Shown here: positions 50,858 to 59,660 of the stretch, in pieces
Layout of the letters: each line of letters begins with the position of its first letter
Numbering within the stretch: the stretch's first letter is position 1
NCBI RefSeq assembly: GCF_021531075.1
Contig: NZ_JADYTJ010000009.1
Span: 1 to 64,000, forward strand
Length of the DNA stretch: 64,000 nt
Origin: Bacteroides caecigallinarum
GTDB taxonomy: Bacteria > Bacteroidota > Bacteroidia > Bacteroidales > Bacteroidaceae
Direction: 5' to 3'
Notes under the pieces: generated by a model
Told to the model about the DNA's origin: nothing
The model's database searches: none
Seen by the model: only the letters and a program-made list of their open reading frames with translations
Position numbers and translations under genes: made by a program

Positions 50858-53152
50858 TTATTTTCCGCTCAACTGTTTGTCCATTGCTGCAGCAGCACGA
50901 CGACCGTCGCCCATAGCAAGGATTACAGTAGCACCACCGCGAACGATATCACCACCTGCATATATTGTAGGAATAGAAGACTGCATATCATCGTTTACTG
51001 CAATTGTACCCTTACGTCCGAGTTCCAAACCAGGAATAGAGTTAGGAACGATAGGATTTGGAGATACACCAACGCTTACGATAGCCATGTCGATGTCTAT
51101 TGTTTCGATTGCTCCCGGTATCGCTACAGGACTGCGACGTCCTGAAGCATCGGGTTCACCAAGTTCCATCTTCTGAAGAACAACCTGTTTCACACGACCT
51201 TTTTCGTCAGCAATGTATTCAATAGGATTATGCAATGTCAGGAATTCAACACCTTCTTCCTTGGCATGCTTAACTTCTTCCAGACGTGCAGGCATTTCAG
51301 CTTCCGAACGGCGATAGATAATCATAGCCTTTTCTGCGCCAAGACGACGTGCAGTACGCACTGAGTCCATTGCCGTGTTACCACCACCGATTACGGCAAC
51401 TCGCTTACCGAATGTTACAGGAGTATCTGAATCTTCACTTGCAGCATCCATCAGATTTACACGAGTGAGGTATTCGTTAGAAGACATAATGTTGATTGAG
51501 TTCTCACCCGGGATATTCATAAAGTTAGGCAGACCGGCACCTGAAGCCACAAATACCCCTTTGAAACCTTCTTTTTCAAGATCTTCCACACTTACAGTCT
51601 TTCCGATGATACAGTCCTTAACGAATTCTACACCCATCTTTGACAAGTTGTCTATTTCTACGTCAACAATCTTGTTAGGCAAACGGAATTCTGGAATACC
51701 ATATTTCAATACACCACCTATTTCGTGCAACGCCTCGAACACTGTTACATCGTAACCCATTTTTGCCATGTCGCCGGCAAATGAAAGACCTGCAGGACCT
51801 GAACCTACGACTGCAACTTTAATACCTTTCTTTTCAGCTATTTCAGGAACAGAGATTTGTCCGCTTTCACGTTCGTAATCGGCTGCAAAACGTTCCAGAT
51901 AACCGATAGCCACAGCTTCGTGTCCCATCTTAAGGTGTATACACTTAGACTCGCACTGTTTTTCCTGTGGACATACACGTCCGCAAACTGCAGGAAGAGC
52001 ACTTGTCTTTTTCAATACGCGTGCCGCTTCGAGGAACTCACCGCGTTCAATATTCTTTATGAAAGTAGGTATATTGATTCCTACAGGACAGCCTTCCATA
52101 CATGAAGGATTTGCACAGTCAAGACAACGCTTAGCCTCTGTAACAGCCTGCTCTTCATTCAAGCCAAGGTTAACTTCTTCCTTACGGCTGTGTGAACGAT
52201 ATTCAGGATCCAATTCGTTCATGTGTACACGTGGGATAAGGGTACGTTCCTTAGGCTTCATGCTCTTGCGCAATTCTTCACGCCACTGTGCAGAACGGTC
52301 GTCAGCCGGTTTTACGGCTTCGCATGTATCTGGTTTAGAATCCAGTTTGTGTATTTCTTCTACTTCTATTTCCTTGAATGCGCCCATACGTTTGAGCATT
52401 TCATCAAAGTCTACCTGATGTCCGTCAAACTCAGGACCATCCACACAGACGAACTTAGTCTTGCCACCTACAGTAATACGGCATGCACCACACATACCTG
52501 TACCATCCACCATAATAGTGTTAAGAGAAACGTCTGTTGGAATTTCGTATTTCTTTGTAAGCAGACAAACGAACTTCATCATGATGGCAGGACCAATGGC
52601 AAAACACTTGTCCACTTTCTCACGTTTGATAACTTCTTCGATACCCTCTGTCACCAAACCTTTCTTTCCGTACGAACCATCATCAGTCATAATAATTACC
52701 TCGTCAGAACTTGCACGCATCTCGTTTTCAAGAATAATCAGTTCCTTAGAACGTCCTGCAAGCACTGTTATAACTTTGTTTCCTGCAGCCTTAAGAGCCT
52801 GTACAATAGGAAGCATAGGAGCTACCCCAACACCACCTCCGGCACAAACCACTGTTCCGAAATTTTCTATGTGCGTAGCTTTTCCCAAAGGACCCACAAC
52901 ATCTGTGATATAATCGCCTTCGTTTAACTCACATAAACGTGTTGATGACAGACCTACTTTCTGAACAACCAAAGTAATGGTTCCTTTCACCGGATCTGCT
53001 TCGGCTATGGTAAGAGGCATACGCTCGCCCTTTTCGCCTACACGCACGATGACAAAATGACCTGCTTTACGAGATTTTGCTATCAGAGGAGCTTCAATAA
53101 CAAGTTTGAAAACTTTCTCCGAAAAATGTTCTTTTGAAATAATTTTGTTCAT
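50858..53152 (-). CDS. Fused NfnAB-type NADH-dependent ferredoxin:NADP oxidoreductase
   Basis: A 764-residue cytoplasmic flavoprotein in one chain. Residues about 1-250 match NfnA / dihydroorotate dehydrogenase electron-transfer subunit, with FAD- and NAD-binding segments (VVCAGGGVGVAPML) and [2Fe-2S] cysteines in GTGMCGACRITVGG and FVCVDGPEF. Residues about 300-764 match NfnB / glutamate synthase small subunit, with CLDCANPSCMEGCP and CGRVCPQEKQCESKC clusters, then AVVGSGPAGLSFAGD and VIGGGNTAMDSVR dinucleotide folds. Known NfnAB bifurcates electrons between NADPH, NAD+ and ferredoxin. Annotation as glutamate synthase subunit is also common, but no large subunit lies nearby. Confidence 0.88.
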   Translation of the reverse strand: MNKIISKEHFSEKVFKLVIEAPLIAKSRKAGHFVIVRVGEKGERMPLTIAEADPVKGTITLVVQKVGLSSTRLCELNEGDYITDVVGPLGKATHIENFGTVVCAGGGVGVAPMLPIVQALKAAGNKVITVLAGRSKELIILENEMRASSDEVIIMTDDGSYGKKGLVTEGIEEVIKREKVDKCFAIGPAIMMKFVCLLTKKYEIPTDVSLNTIMVDGTGMCGACRITVGGKTKFVCVDGPEFDGHQVDFDEMLKRMGAFKEIEVEEIHKLDSKPDTCEAVKPADDRSAQWREELRKSMKPKERTLIPRVHMNELDPEYRSHSRKEEVNLGLNEEQAVTEAKRCLDCANPSCMEGCPVGINIPTFIKNIERGEFLEAARVLKKTSALPAVCGRVCPQEKQCESKCIHLKMGHEAVAIGYLERFAADYERESGQISVPEIAEKKGIKVAVVGSGPAGLSFAGDMAKMGYDVTVFEALHEIGGVLKYGIPEFRLPNKIVDVEIDNLSKMGVEFVKDCIIGKTVSVEDLEKEGFKGVFVASGAGLPNFMNIPGENSINIMSSNEYLTRVNLMDAASEDSDTPVTFGKRVAVIGGGNTAMDSVRTARRLGAEKAMIIYRRSEAEMPARLEEVKHAKEEGVEFLTLHNPIEYIADEKGRVKQVVLQKMELGEPDASGRRSPVAIPGAIETIDIDMAIVSVGVSPNPIVPNSIPGLELGRKGTIAVNDDMQSSIPTIYAGGDIVRGGATVILAMGDGRRAAAAMDKQLSGK

Positions 53153-53209
53153 TTTAAACTCTTAAAGTTAGTTATATTTCTGTTTTTCATTCTTTTTGTT
53201 CCAACCTTG

Positions 53210-53240
53210 CAAAGGTATAACAAATAAAAATACTTACAAA
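53210..53240 (-). promoter_or_regulatory. Promoter of the NfnAB-like gene
   Basis: On the minus strand TTTG (53237-53240), 19 bases, TACCTTTG (53210-53217), 57 bases before the ATG. It is an exact consensus match. Confidence 0.8.
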
Positions 53241-53332
53241 AGAAATACATAAAATTACAACAAAACACACTAAAAAAGGACAAATGATGACTATTTATTC
53301 AAAAAAAATGGAGTATGATATTAAATAAAATG

Positions 53333-53340
53333 TATCTTTG
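53333..53340 (+). promoter_or_regulatory. Promoter -7 box of the 2-oxoacid oxidoreductase operon
   Basis: TATCTTTG fits the -7 consensus and lies 27 bases before the ATG at 53368. It overlaps any reading frame that would start at 53338, which therefore cannot be the true start. Confidence 0.65.
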
Positions 53341-53367
53341 CATGCGTCTAAAACATTTTGTATTTTG

Positions 53368-53646
53368 ATGAACACTATATTGGAAAACATAAAAACGATG
53401 ATTAAGGATGGCAAAATAGAAGAAGCCAAAACAGCCTTAAACAGAGTTATAGCAGAAAATAAAGAACATTCGGATATAGCATATTATCTTCTCGGAAACG
53501 CATGCAGAAAACTTGGAGACTGGCAGGGAGCACTAAACAACTATCAAACAGCAATAGATATCAATCCTGACAGTCCGGCAAAAGATGCCAGAGAAATGAT
53601 GATGGATATACTGAACTTCTATAATAAAGATATGTTTAATCAATAA
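53368..53646 (+). CDS. Small tetratricopeptide-repeat protein
   Basis: A 92-residue protein made of about two TPR units, helices at roughly 3-15, 20-30, 34-46 and 49-62 with the TPR residues AYYLLGNACRKLGDWQGALNNYQTAIDINP. It opens the operon of the four-subunit 2-oxoacid:ferredoxin oxidoreductase and ends 18 bases before its ferredoxin subunit. The position suggests an assembly or scaffolding role, which is inference. The start was set from the promoter position. Confidence 0.82.
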   Translation: MNTILENIKTMIKDGKIEEAKTALNRVIAENKEHSDIAYYLLGNACRKLGDWQGALNNYQTAIDINPDSPAKDAREMMMDILNFYNKDMFNQ

Positions 53647-53664
53647 AACTAAATACGTATATAT

Positions 53665-53892
53665 ATGGCTAAAATGAAAGGAGTGGTGGTAGTAAACACC
53701 GAGCGATGCAAAGGATGCAACCTTTGTGTGGTGGCTTGTCCTCTTAAAGTATTGGCTCTTACTCCAAAAGTAAATCAGAAAGGATATAATTATGTACAGC
53801 AGGTGGTAGAAGACACTTGCAACGGTTGTTCTTCATGCGCTATAGTATGTCCTGACGGATGTCTGACTGTATATAGAGCCAAGTGTGAATAA
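53665..53892 (+). CDS. korD: 2-oxoacid:ferredoxin oxidoreductase, ferredoxin (delta) subunit
   Basis: A 75-residue ferredoxin-type subunit with two [4Fe-4S] motifs: CKGCNLCVVACP (about 14-25) and CNGCSSCAIVCP (about 52-63). It carries electrons from the TPP site to soluble ferredoxin. It is part of the operon running to 56557, where delta, alpha, beta and gamma subunits lie in this order. Confidence 0.92.
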   Translation: MAKMKGVVVVNTERCKGCNLCVVACPLKVLALTPKVNQKGYNYVQQVVEDTCNGCSSCAIVCPDGCLTVYRAKCE

Positions 53893-53926
53893 CTCAATAA
53901 TTGACAAACGCTAAAACAAGAAAAAT

Positions 53927-55006
53927 ATGGCAGAAGAAGTAGTTCTAATGAAAGGTAACGAAGCCATAGCACATGCTGCAATCCGCATTGGTGTAGACGG
54001 ATACTTCGGTTACCCTATCACTCCACAGTCAGAAGTGCTTGAAACACTGGCAGAACAAAAACCCTGGGAAACTACCGGAATGGTGGTACTGCAGGCTGAG
54101 AGTGAAGTTGCCGCAATAAATATGGTATATGGAGGTGCGGGAACAGGAAAAATGGTAATGACATCATCATCAAGTCCTGGTGTCAGCCTTAAACAGGAAG
54201 GTATTTCATATATTGCTGGTGCAGAATTGCCTTGTCTTATTGTAAACGTAATGCGCGGTGGACCGGGACTTGGAACAATACAGCCAAGTCAGGCCGATTA
54301 TTTCCAGACAACGAAAGGTGGAGGACATGGCGATTATCACCTTATAGCACTTGCCCCTGCATCAGTTCAGGAAATGGCAGACTTCGTAAAACTTGGTTTC
54401 GAACTAGCATTCAAATACCGCAATCCGGCTATGATTCTTGCAGACGGAGTAATCGGACAGATGATGGAAAAAGTGGTACTGCCTGAACCTAGACCAAGAC
54501 GTACTGACGAAGAAATTATAGAGCAATGTCCTTGGGCATCAACAGGATGTAAAGGACGTAAACCTAACGTAATCACATCATTGGAACTTGACCCTGCTGT
54601 AATGGAACAGAGAAACTTACATCTGCAAAACAAATATGCAGAGATAGAAGCCAATGAAAGAAGATATGAAGAAATAGAATGCGAAGATGCTGAATATCTT
54701 ATTGTAGCATTCGGCTCATGTGCACGAATAGCACAGAAAGCAATGGAACATGCACGCGAAGAAGGCATAAAAGTAGGACTGTTCCGCCCTATTACATTAT
54801 GGCCGTTCCCAACTCCGGAAATTGCAAAAAGAGCCAAACAGGTAAAAGGTATATTGGTAGTAGAACTAAACAGCGGACAGATGATAGAAGATGTGAAACT
54901 GGCCGTAGAATGCAATATACCGGTACATCACTTTGGAAGACTGGGAGGTATAGTTCCGGATCCTGACGAAGTAGTGGATGCGCTGAAAGAAAAACTCATT
55001 AAATAA
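53927..55006 (+). CDS. vorB: 2-oxoacid:ferredoxin oxidoreductase, alpha subunit (VorB/KorA type)
   Basis: A 359-residue subunit with the pyrimidine-binding domain (GVDGYFGYPITPQSEVLE near residue 28, AESEVAAINMVYGGAGTG near 56) and the transketolase-like domain II (YLIVAFGSCARIAQKAM near 260). The GYPITPQSE segment with Gln matches 2-oxoglutarate and branched-chain enzymes, not pyruvate enzymes. NCBI-style annotation for Bacteroides relatives is VorB; 2-oxoglutarate as substrate is equally possible. It partners with the beta and gamma subunits downstream. Confidence 0.9.
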   Translation: MAEEVVLMKGNEAIAHAAIRIGVDGYFGYPITPQSEVLETLAEQKPWETTGMVVLQAESEVAAINMVYGGAGTGKMVMTSSSSPGVSLKQEGISYIAGAELPCLIVNVMRGGPGLGTIQPSQADYFQTTKGGGHGDYHLIALAPASVQEMADFVKLGFELAFKYRNPAMILADGVIGQMMEKVVLPEPRPRRTDEEIIEQCPWASTGCKGRKPNVITSLELDPAVMEQRNLHLQNKYAEIEANERRYEEIECEDAEYLIVAFGSCARIAQKAMEHAREEGIKVGLFRPITLWPFPTPEIAKRAKQVKGILVVELNSGQMIEDVKLAVECNIPVHHFGRLGGIVPDPDEVVDALKEKLIK

Positions 55007-55023
55007 CCATGTAAGAAACTATA

Positions 55024-55194
55024 ATGAACATCGACAGAATAAGAACCATACTGAACATTTTGTTCATGATTGGAGCACTGGTATCCGTAATATTATATTT
55101 CACTATAGGCGAAGACAAAACCATATTTTTCTATGTATGCGGAGCTTCACTATTTCTGAAAATGATGGAATTCGTGTTCCGTTTCTTACTATGA
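55024..55194 (+). CDS. Small two-helix membrane protein inside the oxidoreductase operon
   Basis: A 56-residue protein starting MNIDRIRTILN and ending MEFVFRFLL. Two hydrophobic segments at about 8-28 and 33-55 are separated by a short polar turn (GEDK). It sits 17 bases after the alpha-subunit stop and 21 bases before the beta-subunit start, in the same direction, so it must be on the same mRNA. Such a subunit is not part of the textbook enzyme. It may tether the complex to the membrane or link it to a membrane partner. I do not recognise a family. Confidence 0.75.
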   Translation: MNIDRIRTILNILFMIGALVSVILYFTIGEDKTIFFYVCGASLFLKMMEFVFRFLL

Positions 55195-55215
55195 CAATAA
55201 CCGGAGGATAATAAT

Positions 55216-55983
55216 ATGACAAAAGAAGAAATAATGAAGCCGGAAAATCTGGTTTACCAGAAGCCGAAACTATTAAATGATAATCCAATGCACTACTGCC
55301 CGGGATGCAGTCACGGAGTAGTACACAAGCTTATTGCCGAAGTAATAGAAGAAATGGGAATGAGCGAAAAAGCTGTCGGCGTCAGTCCTGTGGGATGTGC
55401 CGTATTTATGTACAACTATCTTGACATAGACTGTCAGGAAGCTGCACACGGCCGTGCACCTGCATTGGCCACTGCCATAAAAAGATTATGGCCGGACAGA
55501 CTCGTTTTTACATATCAGGGCGACGGAGACTTGGCTTGTATTGGTACAGCCGAAACAATCCATGCACTGAACAGAGGCGAAAACATTACAATCATCTTTA
55601 TAAACAATGCCATTTACGGTATGACAGGAGGACAGATGGCTCCTACTACTTTGCTGGGAATGAAAACTGCCACTTGCCCTTACGGACGTATTCCAGAAAT
55701 ACATGGATATCCGCTTAAGATGACAGAAATAGCTGCAACTCTTGAAGGAACTTGTTATGTTACAAGACAGTCTGTACACACTGTAGCAGCAATACGTAAG
55801 GCTAAAAAAGCAATACGAAAGGCCTTTGAAAACTCTATGCAGGGTAAAGGCTCGAATCTGGTGGAAATAGTATCAACCTGCAACTCCGGATGGAAAATGT
55901 CGCCAGAGAAAGCTAACAAATGGATGGAAGAAAACATGTTCCCATTCTATCAGCTTGGCGACTTGAAGGACACTACTTTATAA
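55216..55983 (+). CDS. korB: 2-oxoacid:ferredoxin oxidoreductase, beta (TPP-binding) subunit
   Basis: A 255-residue thiamine-diphosphate subunit. HYCPGCSHGVVHKL (about 27-40) supplies a cluster or substrate-site cysteine pair, and GDGDLACIGTAETIHAL followed by NNAIYGMTGGQMAPTT is the TPP/Mg site. In the complex it binds TPP and cleaves the 2-oxoacid. It follows the small membrane protein by 21 bases and precedes the gamma subunit by 31 bases. Confidence 0.92.
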   Translation: MTKEEIMKPENLVYQKPKLLNDNPMHYCPGCSHGVVHKLIAEVIEEMGMSEKAVGVSPVGCAVFMYNYLDIDCQEAAHGRAPALATAIKRLWPDRLVFTYQGDGDLACIGTAETIHALNRGENITIIFINNAIYGMTGGQMAPTTLLGMKTATCPYGRIPEIHGYPLKMTEIAATLEGTCYVTRQSVHTVAAIRKAKKAIRKAFENSMQGKGSNLVEIVSTCNSGWKMSPEKANKWMEENMFPFYQLGDLKDTTL

Positions 55984-56014
55984 AAGTTCAATCAACATTA
56001 ATTATTCGAAAAAA

Positions 56015-56557
56015 ATGAAACATGAAATAATTATAGCCGGATTCGGAGGACAAGGAGTATTGTCAATGGGTAAAATCCTTGCTTACTCAGGATTGATGGA
56101 AAACAAGGAAGTGACCTGGATGCCGGCATACGGACCTGAACAAAGAGGTGGAACTGCTAACGTAACTGTAATTGTTAGCGACGAAAGAATATCCTCGCCA
56201 ATATTGAGCAAATATGACTGTGCCATCATATTGAACCAGCCATCCTTGGCAAAATTTGAGGATAAAGTAAAACCGGGTGGAATCCTGATATACGACGGTT
56301 ATGGAATAATAAACCCTCCTACAAGAAAAGACATTAAGGTGTATCGTATAGATGCTATGGATGAGGCCAACGAACGCAACATGGCAAAAACATTCAATAT
56401 GATTGTTCTGGGAGGACTGCTGAAACTAATGCCTGTGGTATCTACAGAAAGCGTAGTTAAGGCATTAAGAAAGACCTTGCCTGAAAGACATCATCACCTA
56501 ATTCCTATGAATGAAGAAGCAATCCGTATAGGAATGGAAATAATAAAAGAAGCTTAA
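56015..56557 (+). CDS. korC: 2-oxoacid:ferredoxin oxidoreductase, gamma subunit
   Basis: A 180-residue subunit with the family opening IIAGFGGQGVLSMGKILAYSG, then WMPAYGPEQRGGTANVTV, and the later NMIVLGGLLKL. The gamma domain contributes to CoA binding. It is the last gene of the operon, followed by a strong terminator at 56589. Confidence 0.93.
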   Translation: MKHEIIIAGFGGQGVLSMGKILAYSGLMENKEVTWMPAYGPEQRGGTANVTVIVSDERISSPILSKYDCAIILNQPSLAKFEDKVKPGGILIYDGYGIINPPTRKDIKVYRIDAMDEANERNMAKTFNMIVLGGLLKLMPVVSTESVVKALRKTLPERHHHLIPMNEEAIRIGMEIIKEA

Positions 56558-56588
56558 TCAACAAGTTACAGCATTCTATTTTATACAA

Positions 56589-56626
56589 AGGAGGATCAAT
56601 CTCTTATAGATTATCCTCCTTTTTTG
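56589..56626 (+). terminator. Terminator of the 2-oxoacid oxidoreductase operon
   Basis: Arms AGGAGGAT-c-AATCT and AGATT-a-ATCCTCCT (56589-56620), then six T residues. Confidence 0.88.
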
Positions 56627-56695
56627 TTTTTGTATTGTATCTTTGGACAAGATAGGCTGCACATAGGAATTAAAAGCCGAAAACTATGTTTTCGC

Positions 56696-56726
56696 TTTGT
56701 ACTTCTATCGTTTTACACTATCTTTG
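56696..56726 (+). promoter_or_regulatory. Promoter of the putative porin gene
   Basis: TTTG (56696-56699), 19 bases, TATCTTTG (56719-56726): an exact promoter that ends only 7 bases before the ATG at 56734. A second -7-like TATCTTTG lies further upstream at 56638-56645 without a -33 partner. Confidence 0.75.
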
Positions 56727-56733
56727 CCACGTT

Positions 56734-58815
56734 ATGAGAAAGATACTAATTATATCAATATTAATACTATTTTGTGCCAATACATTCGCACAAAACATGA
56801 TGCAAAGTCAATACGGAACTTCTGCATCTGGAGTTAGCAGTGATCGTTTCGACAGAAACGGAAATCCTATAGACACCACAGCGGTAAATGATGCAAGTAC
56901 CATACCTGTGGGACTAAGTTCATGGGTTATAGACGAACGCTTTGGAAATAAAACCACAATACCTGTAGATACCCTTCAGTTCGGATTTCAAAACACAAAC
57001 GACAATGGTGGACCAACAGGACATTATACATATCTTGGAAACCTTGGCTCACCTAGAATTTCGCACGTGTTTTTCGAAAGGGCGGAAACAACACAGGAGT
57101 TTTTTACTGATCCTTATGACTTCACTTATTTAACTCCAGGCAAAGTCAAATATACCAATACCAAATCACCTTTTACAAACCTTACTTATTATAAGCATGG
57201 TTCAGGAAGGCGTGCCGAAGAAAGGTTTAAAGCTTACTTTGCCGTAAATGTAAATAAAAGATTAGGCTTCGGATTTGATATTGACTATACTTACGGCAGA
57301 GGTAAATACCTGAACCAATCGACTGCACTTTTCAACGGTAATCTGTTTGCTTACTATCATGGCGACAATTATGAAATGCATTTCAGCTTTCTGAACAACA
57401 ATTATAAGGTAACAGAAAATGGTGGTATTTCTGATGACAGATTTATAACCCACCCGGTAGAAATGGCTGATGGTGGAAGAGTATTAAATTCATATGAAAT
57501 ACAAACAAATCTGGAAGATATCTGGAATAAAAACACCGGATATCATGCATTTCTTACGCATAGGTACAATCTGGGATTCTATAAAGACGAAAGTACGGAG
57601 AATGATACTATTGCAAAAGAAGTATTCGTACCTGTAACAAGTTTCATACACACCGTAAAGGTTGATATGAATACACGCAGATACATTTCATATAATGATA
57701 CCCAAAACAAGAATTATTTCAAAAACAATTATTTGGGAAATGACTCTACAGACATTACAGATTACATGTCTGTAAAAAACACTGTCGGAATATCATTAAG
57801 AGAAGGATTCAACAAATGGGCAAAAGCCGGTCTTACTGCCTTTGTCAGTTTTGAACACAGAAGATTTTCCATGACGGACAGTATAAACGGCAAAGCCGGG
57901 CAGTTCATGAGAGATTACAAAGAAAACACACTTTCCGTCGGTGGCCAGTTAAGCAAGACACAAGGAAAGACTTTACACTATGATGTATTAGGAGAAATAG
58001 CTATATTGGGAGAAGATATAGGACAATTCAGCATCGAAGGTAAAGGAGATCTTAATTTCAAACTGTTCAATGATACTGTAAGACTTGACGCCAATGCTTA
58101 TATAAAGAACATAAACCCATCGTTCTACTACAGGCATTTCCATTCAAAACATTATTGGTGGGATAATGACCTATCAATGATTAACAGGACCAGACTGGAA
58201 GGAAAACTAAGCATCGACAGATGGAGGACTCAATTACAGGCAGGAGTAGAAAACATTTCAAACTATACTTATCTGGACAATACCTCAGTGGGAAGTACTG
58301 GAAGCAATGGTTCCACAACTTATAAAAATGATGTTGCAGTAAGGCAATTTTCCGGAAGTATACAGGTATTCAATGCAAAGCTCAAACAAGATTTCAAATT
58401 TGGCATACTGCATTTGGATAATGAAATAGTATATCAGAAAAGTAGTAATAGCAGTGTCCTACCTTTACCTGATTTGGTTTTATATCATAATCTCTACATC
58501 AGGGCAGGATTGGCAAAGAAAGTCCTTACAGTGGAATTGGGAGCAGACGTCAGATACTTCACACAGTATTATGCCCCCGATTATGCTCCAGCCATAGGGC
58601 AGTTTTATCTACAAAACCCAGAAACCAAATATAAACTTGGAGGATATCCGCTAGTAAACGGATATATTAATTTACATTTAAAGCGTACACGAATTTTTGT
58701 AATGATGTATAACCTCGTACAAGGTACAGGTGAAAAGAGTTATATTTTTGCACCACATTATCCGCTAAATCCAAGGGGATTCAAATTTGGTATATCATGG
58801 AACTTCTTTGATTAA
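56734..58815 (+). CDS. Putative porin, outer-membrane beta barrel
   Basis: A 693-residue exported protein with signal peptide MRKILIISILILFCANTFAQ. The rest has many short amphipathic strands bounded by aromatic residues and a C-terminal FKFGISWNFFD, typical of a Bacteroidetes outer-membrane barrel. The SSWVIDERFGNKTTIPVDTL and NLGSPRISHVFFER segments are characteristic of the putative porin family. The start is set by the signal peptide; an upstream in-frame ATG would precede the promoter box. It is probably followed on the same mRNA by the solute-binding protein gene 25 bases away. Confidence 0.85.
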   Translation: MRKILIISILILFCANTFAQNMMQSQYGTSASGVSSDRFDRNGNPIDTTAVNDASTIPVGLSSWVIDERFGNKTTIPVDTLQFGFQNTNDNGGPTGHYTYLGNLGSPRISHVFFERAETTQEFFTDPYDFTYLTPGKVKYTNTKSPFTNLTYYKHGSGRRAEERFKAYFAVNVNKRLGFGFDIDYTYGRGKYLNQSTALFNGNLFAYYHGDNYEMHFSFLNNNYKVTENGGISDDRFITHPVEMADGGRVLNSYEIQTNLEDIWNKNTGYHAFLTHRYNLGFYKDESTENDTIAKEVFVPVTSFIHTVKVDMNTRRYISYNDTQNKNYFKNNYLGNDSTDITDYMSVKNTVGISLREGFNKWAKAGLTAFVSFEHRRFSMTDSINGKAGQFMRDYKENTLSVGGQLSKTQGKTLHYDVLGEIAILGEDIGQFSIEGKGDLNFKLFNDTVRLDANAYIKNINPSFYYRHFHSKHYWWDNDLSMINRTRLEGKLSIDRWRTQLQAGVENISNYTYLDNTSVGSTGSNGSTTYKNDVAVRQFSGSIQVFNAKLKQDFKFGILHLDNEIVYQKSSNSSVLPLPDLVLYHNLYIRAGLAKKVLTVELGADVRYFTQYYAPDYAPAIGQFYLQNPETKYKLGGYPLVNGYINLHLKRTRIFVMMYNLVQGTGEKSYIFAPHYPLNPRGFKFGISWNFFD

Positions 58816-58840
58816 AATTCACATTCTAACAACTTGAATA

Positions 58841-59653
58841 ATGGTAAAAAGAATATTGAAATATCTGTTTGCTATAGCAATTGTTTCTTCTGTCATAATA
58901 CTGCTGTTCTCGAAGAAAAAGGCTGAAGAAAAATTCTATTCAAGGGATTACAGTGGGATTATCAGTTCCGGCACATTACGTGCCGTAACAGAATATAATG
59001 CAGTTAGTTTTTATGTAGAAAACGGTTCTATTTGTGGATTTGACTATGAACTTCTAAATGCATTTGCCAAAGAAAAGGGGATAAAGCTTGAAATGACACC
59101 CGAAATGAGTTTCGACAAGAGACTCAAGGAGGTTTGTTCAGGTAAATATGACATGATAGCATTAGGAACTGCTACAACCTCACAGCTAAAAGACAGTTTG
59201 CTTTTCACCCGTCCGTTTGCGATAGGAAAACAAGTCCTTATACAAAGAAGAGACAGTGAATATAACATAAAAAGTACACTTGATTTGGCTGGAAAAACCA
59301 TACATATAATCAAGAACTCGCCGGCAGTGATGAGGATAAATAACCTTATGAACGAAATTGCTGATTCCATCCATATAAAAGAAATAACAGACTACAGTAC
59401 AGAACAGCTACTGGCTATGGTTTCTGCCGGGGATATAGACTATGCAGTATGTGATGAAATAACGGCAAAGGCATATATAAAGAACTTCGAAAATCTGAAT
59501 ATAGATACAAACATTAGTTTCAATCAATTCTATTCCTGGGGAGTAAATAAAAATGCTCCGGTACTACTGGACAGCCTTAACATATGGCTGGAAAGATATA
59601 CCAAGACGAAAGAATACAAAACATTATACGATAAATACTTTAACCGAAAATAG
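58841..59653 (+). CDS. Periplasmic solute-binding protein, family 3
   Basis: A 270-residue protein with an N-terminal hydrophobic anchor (about 4-23) followed by a type-3 solute-binding fold. SGTLRAVTEYNAVSFYVENG opens lobe 1, GFDYELLNAFAKEKGIKLEM is the family signature, and LDLAGKTIHIIKNSP opens lobe 2. It resembles the ligand domain of amino-acid ABC systems and of the lytic transglycosylase MltF, but no transglycosylase domain or ABC permease is present. It may act as a sensor. Ligand unknown. Confidence 0.82.
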   Translation: MVKRILKYLFAIAIVSSVIILLFSKKKAEEKFYSRDYSGIISSGTLRAVTEYNAVSFYVENGSICGFDYELLNAFAKEKGIKLEMTPEMSFDKRLKEVCSGKYDMIALGTATTSQLKDSLLFTRPFAIGKQVLIQRRDSEYNIKSTLDLAGKTIHIIKNSPAVMRINNLMNEIADSIHIKEITDYSTEQLLAMVSAGDIDYAVCDEITAKAYIKNFENLNIDTNISFNQFYSWGVNKNAPVLLDSLNIWLERYTKTKEYKTLYDKYFNRK

Positions 59654-59660
59654 CAATTTT

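Noticed and set aside
53338-53367. Ten-codon extension of the TPR protein
   Set aside because: The proposed start overlaps the TATCTTTG promoter box, so it cannot be transcribed from it; the ATG at 53368 fits.
59553-59660. N-terminal extension of the Gfo/Idh/MocA oxidoreductase
   Set aside because: It lies wholly inside the solute-binding protein gene up to 59653 and adds residues before the Rossmann fold that the family lacks.
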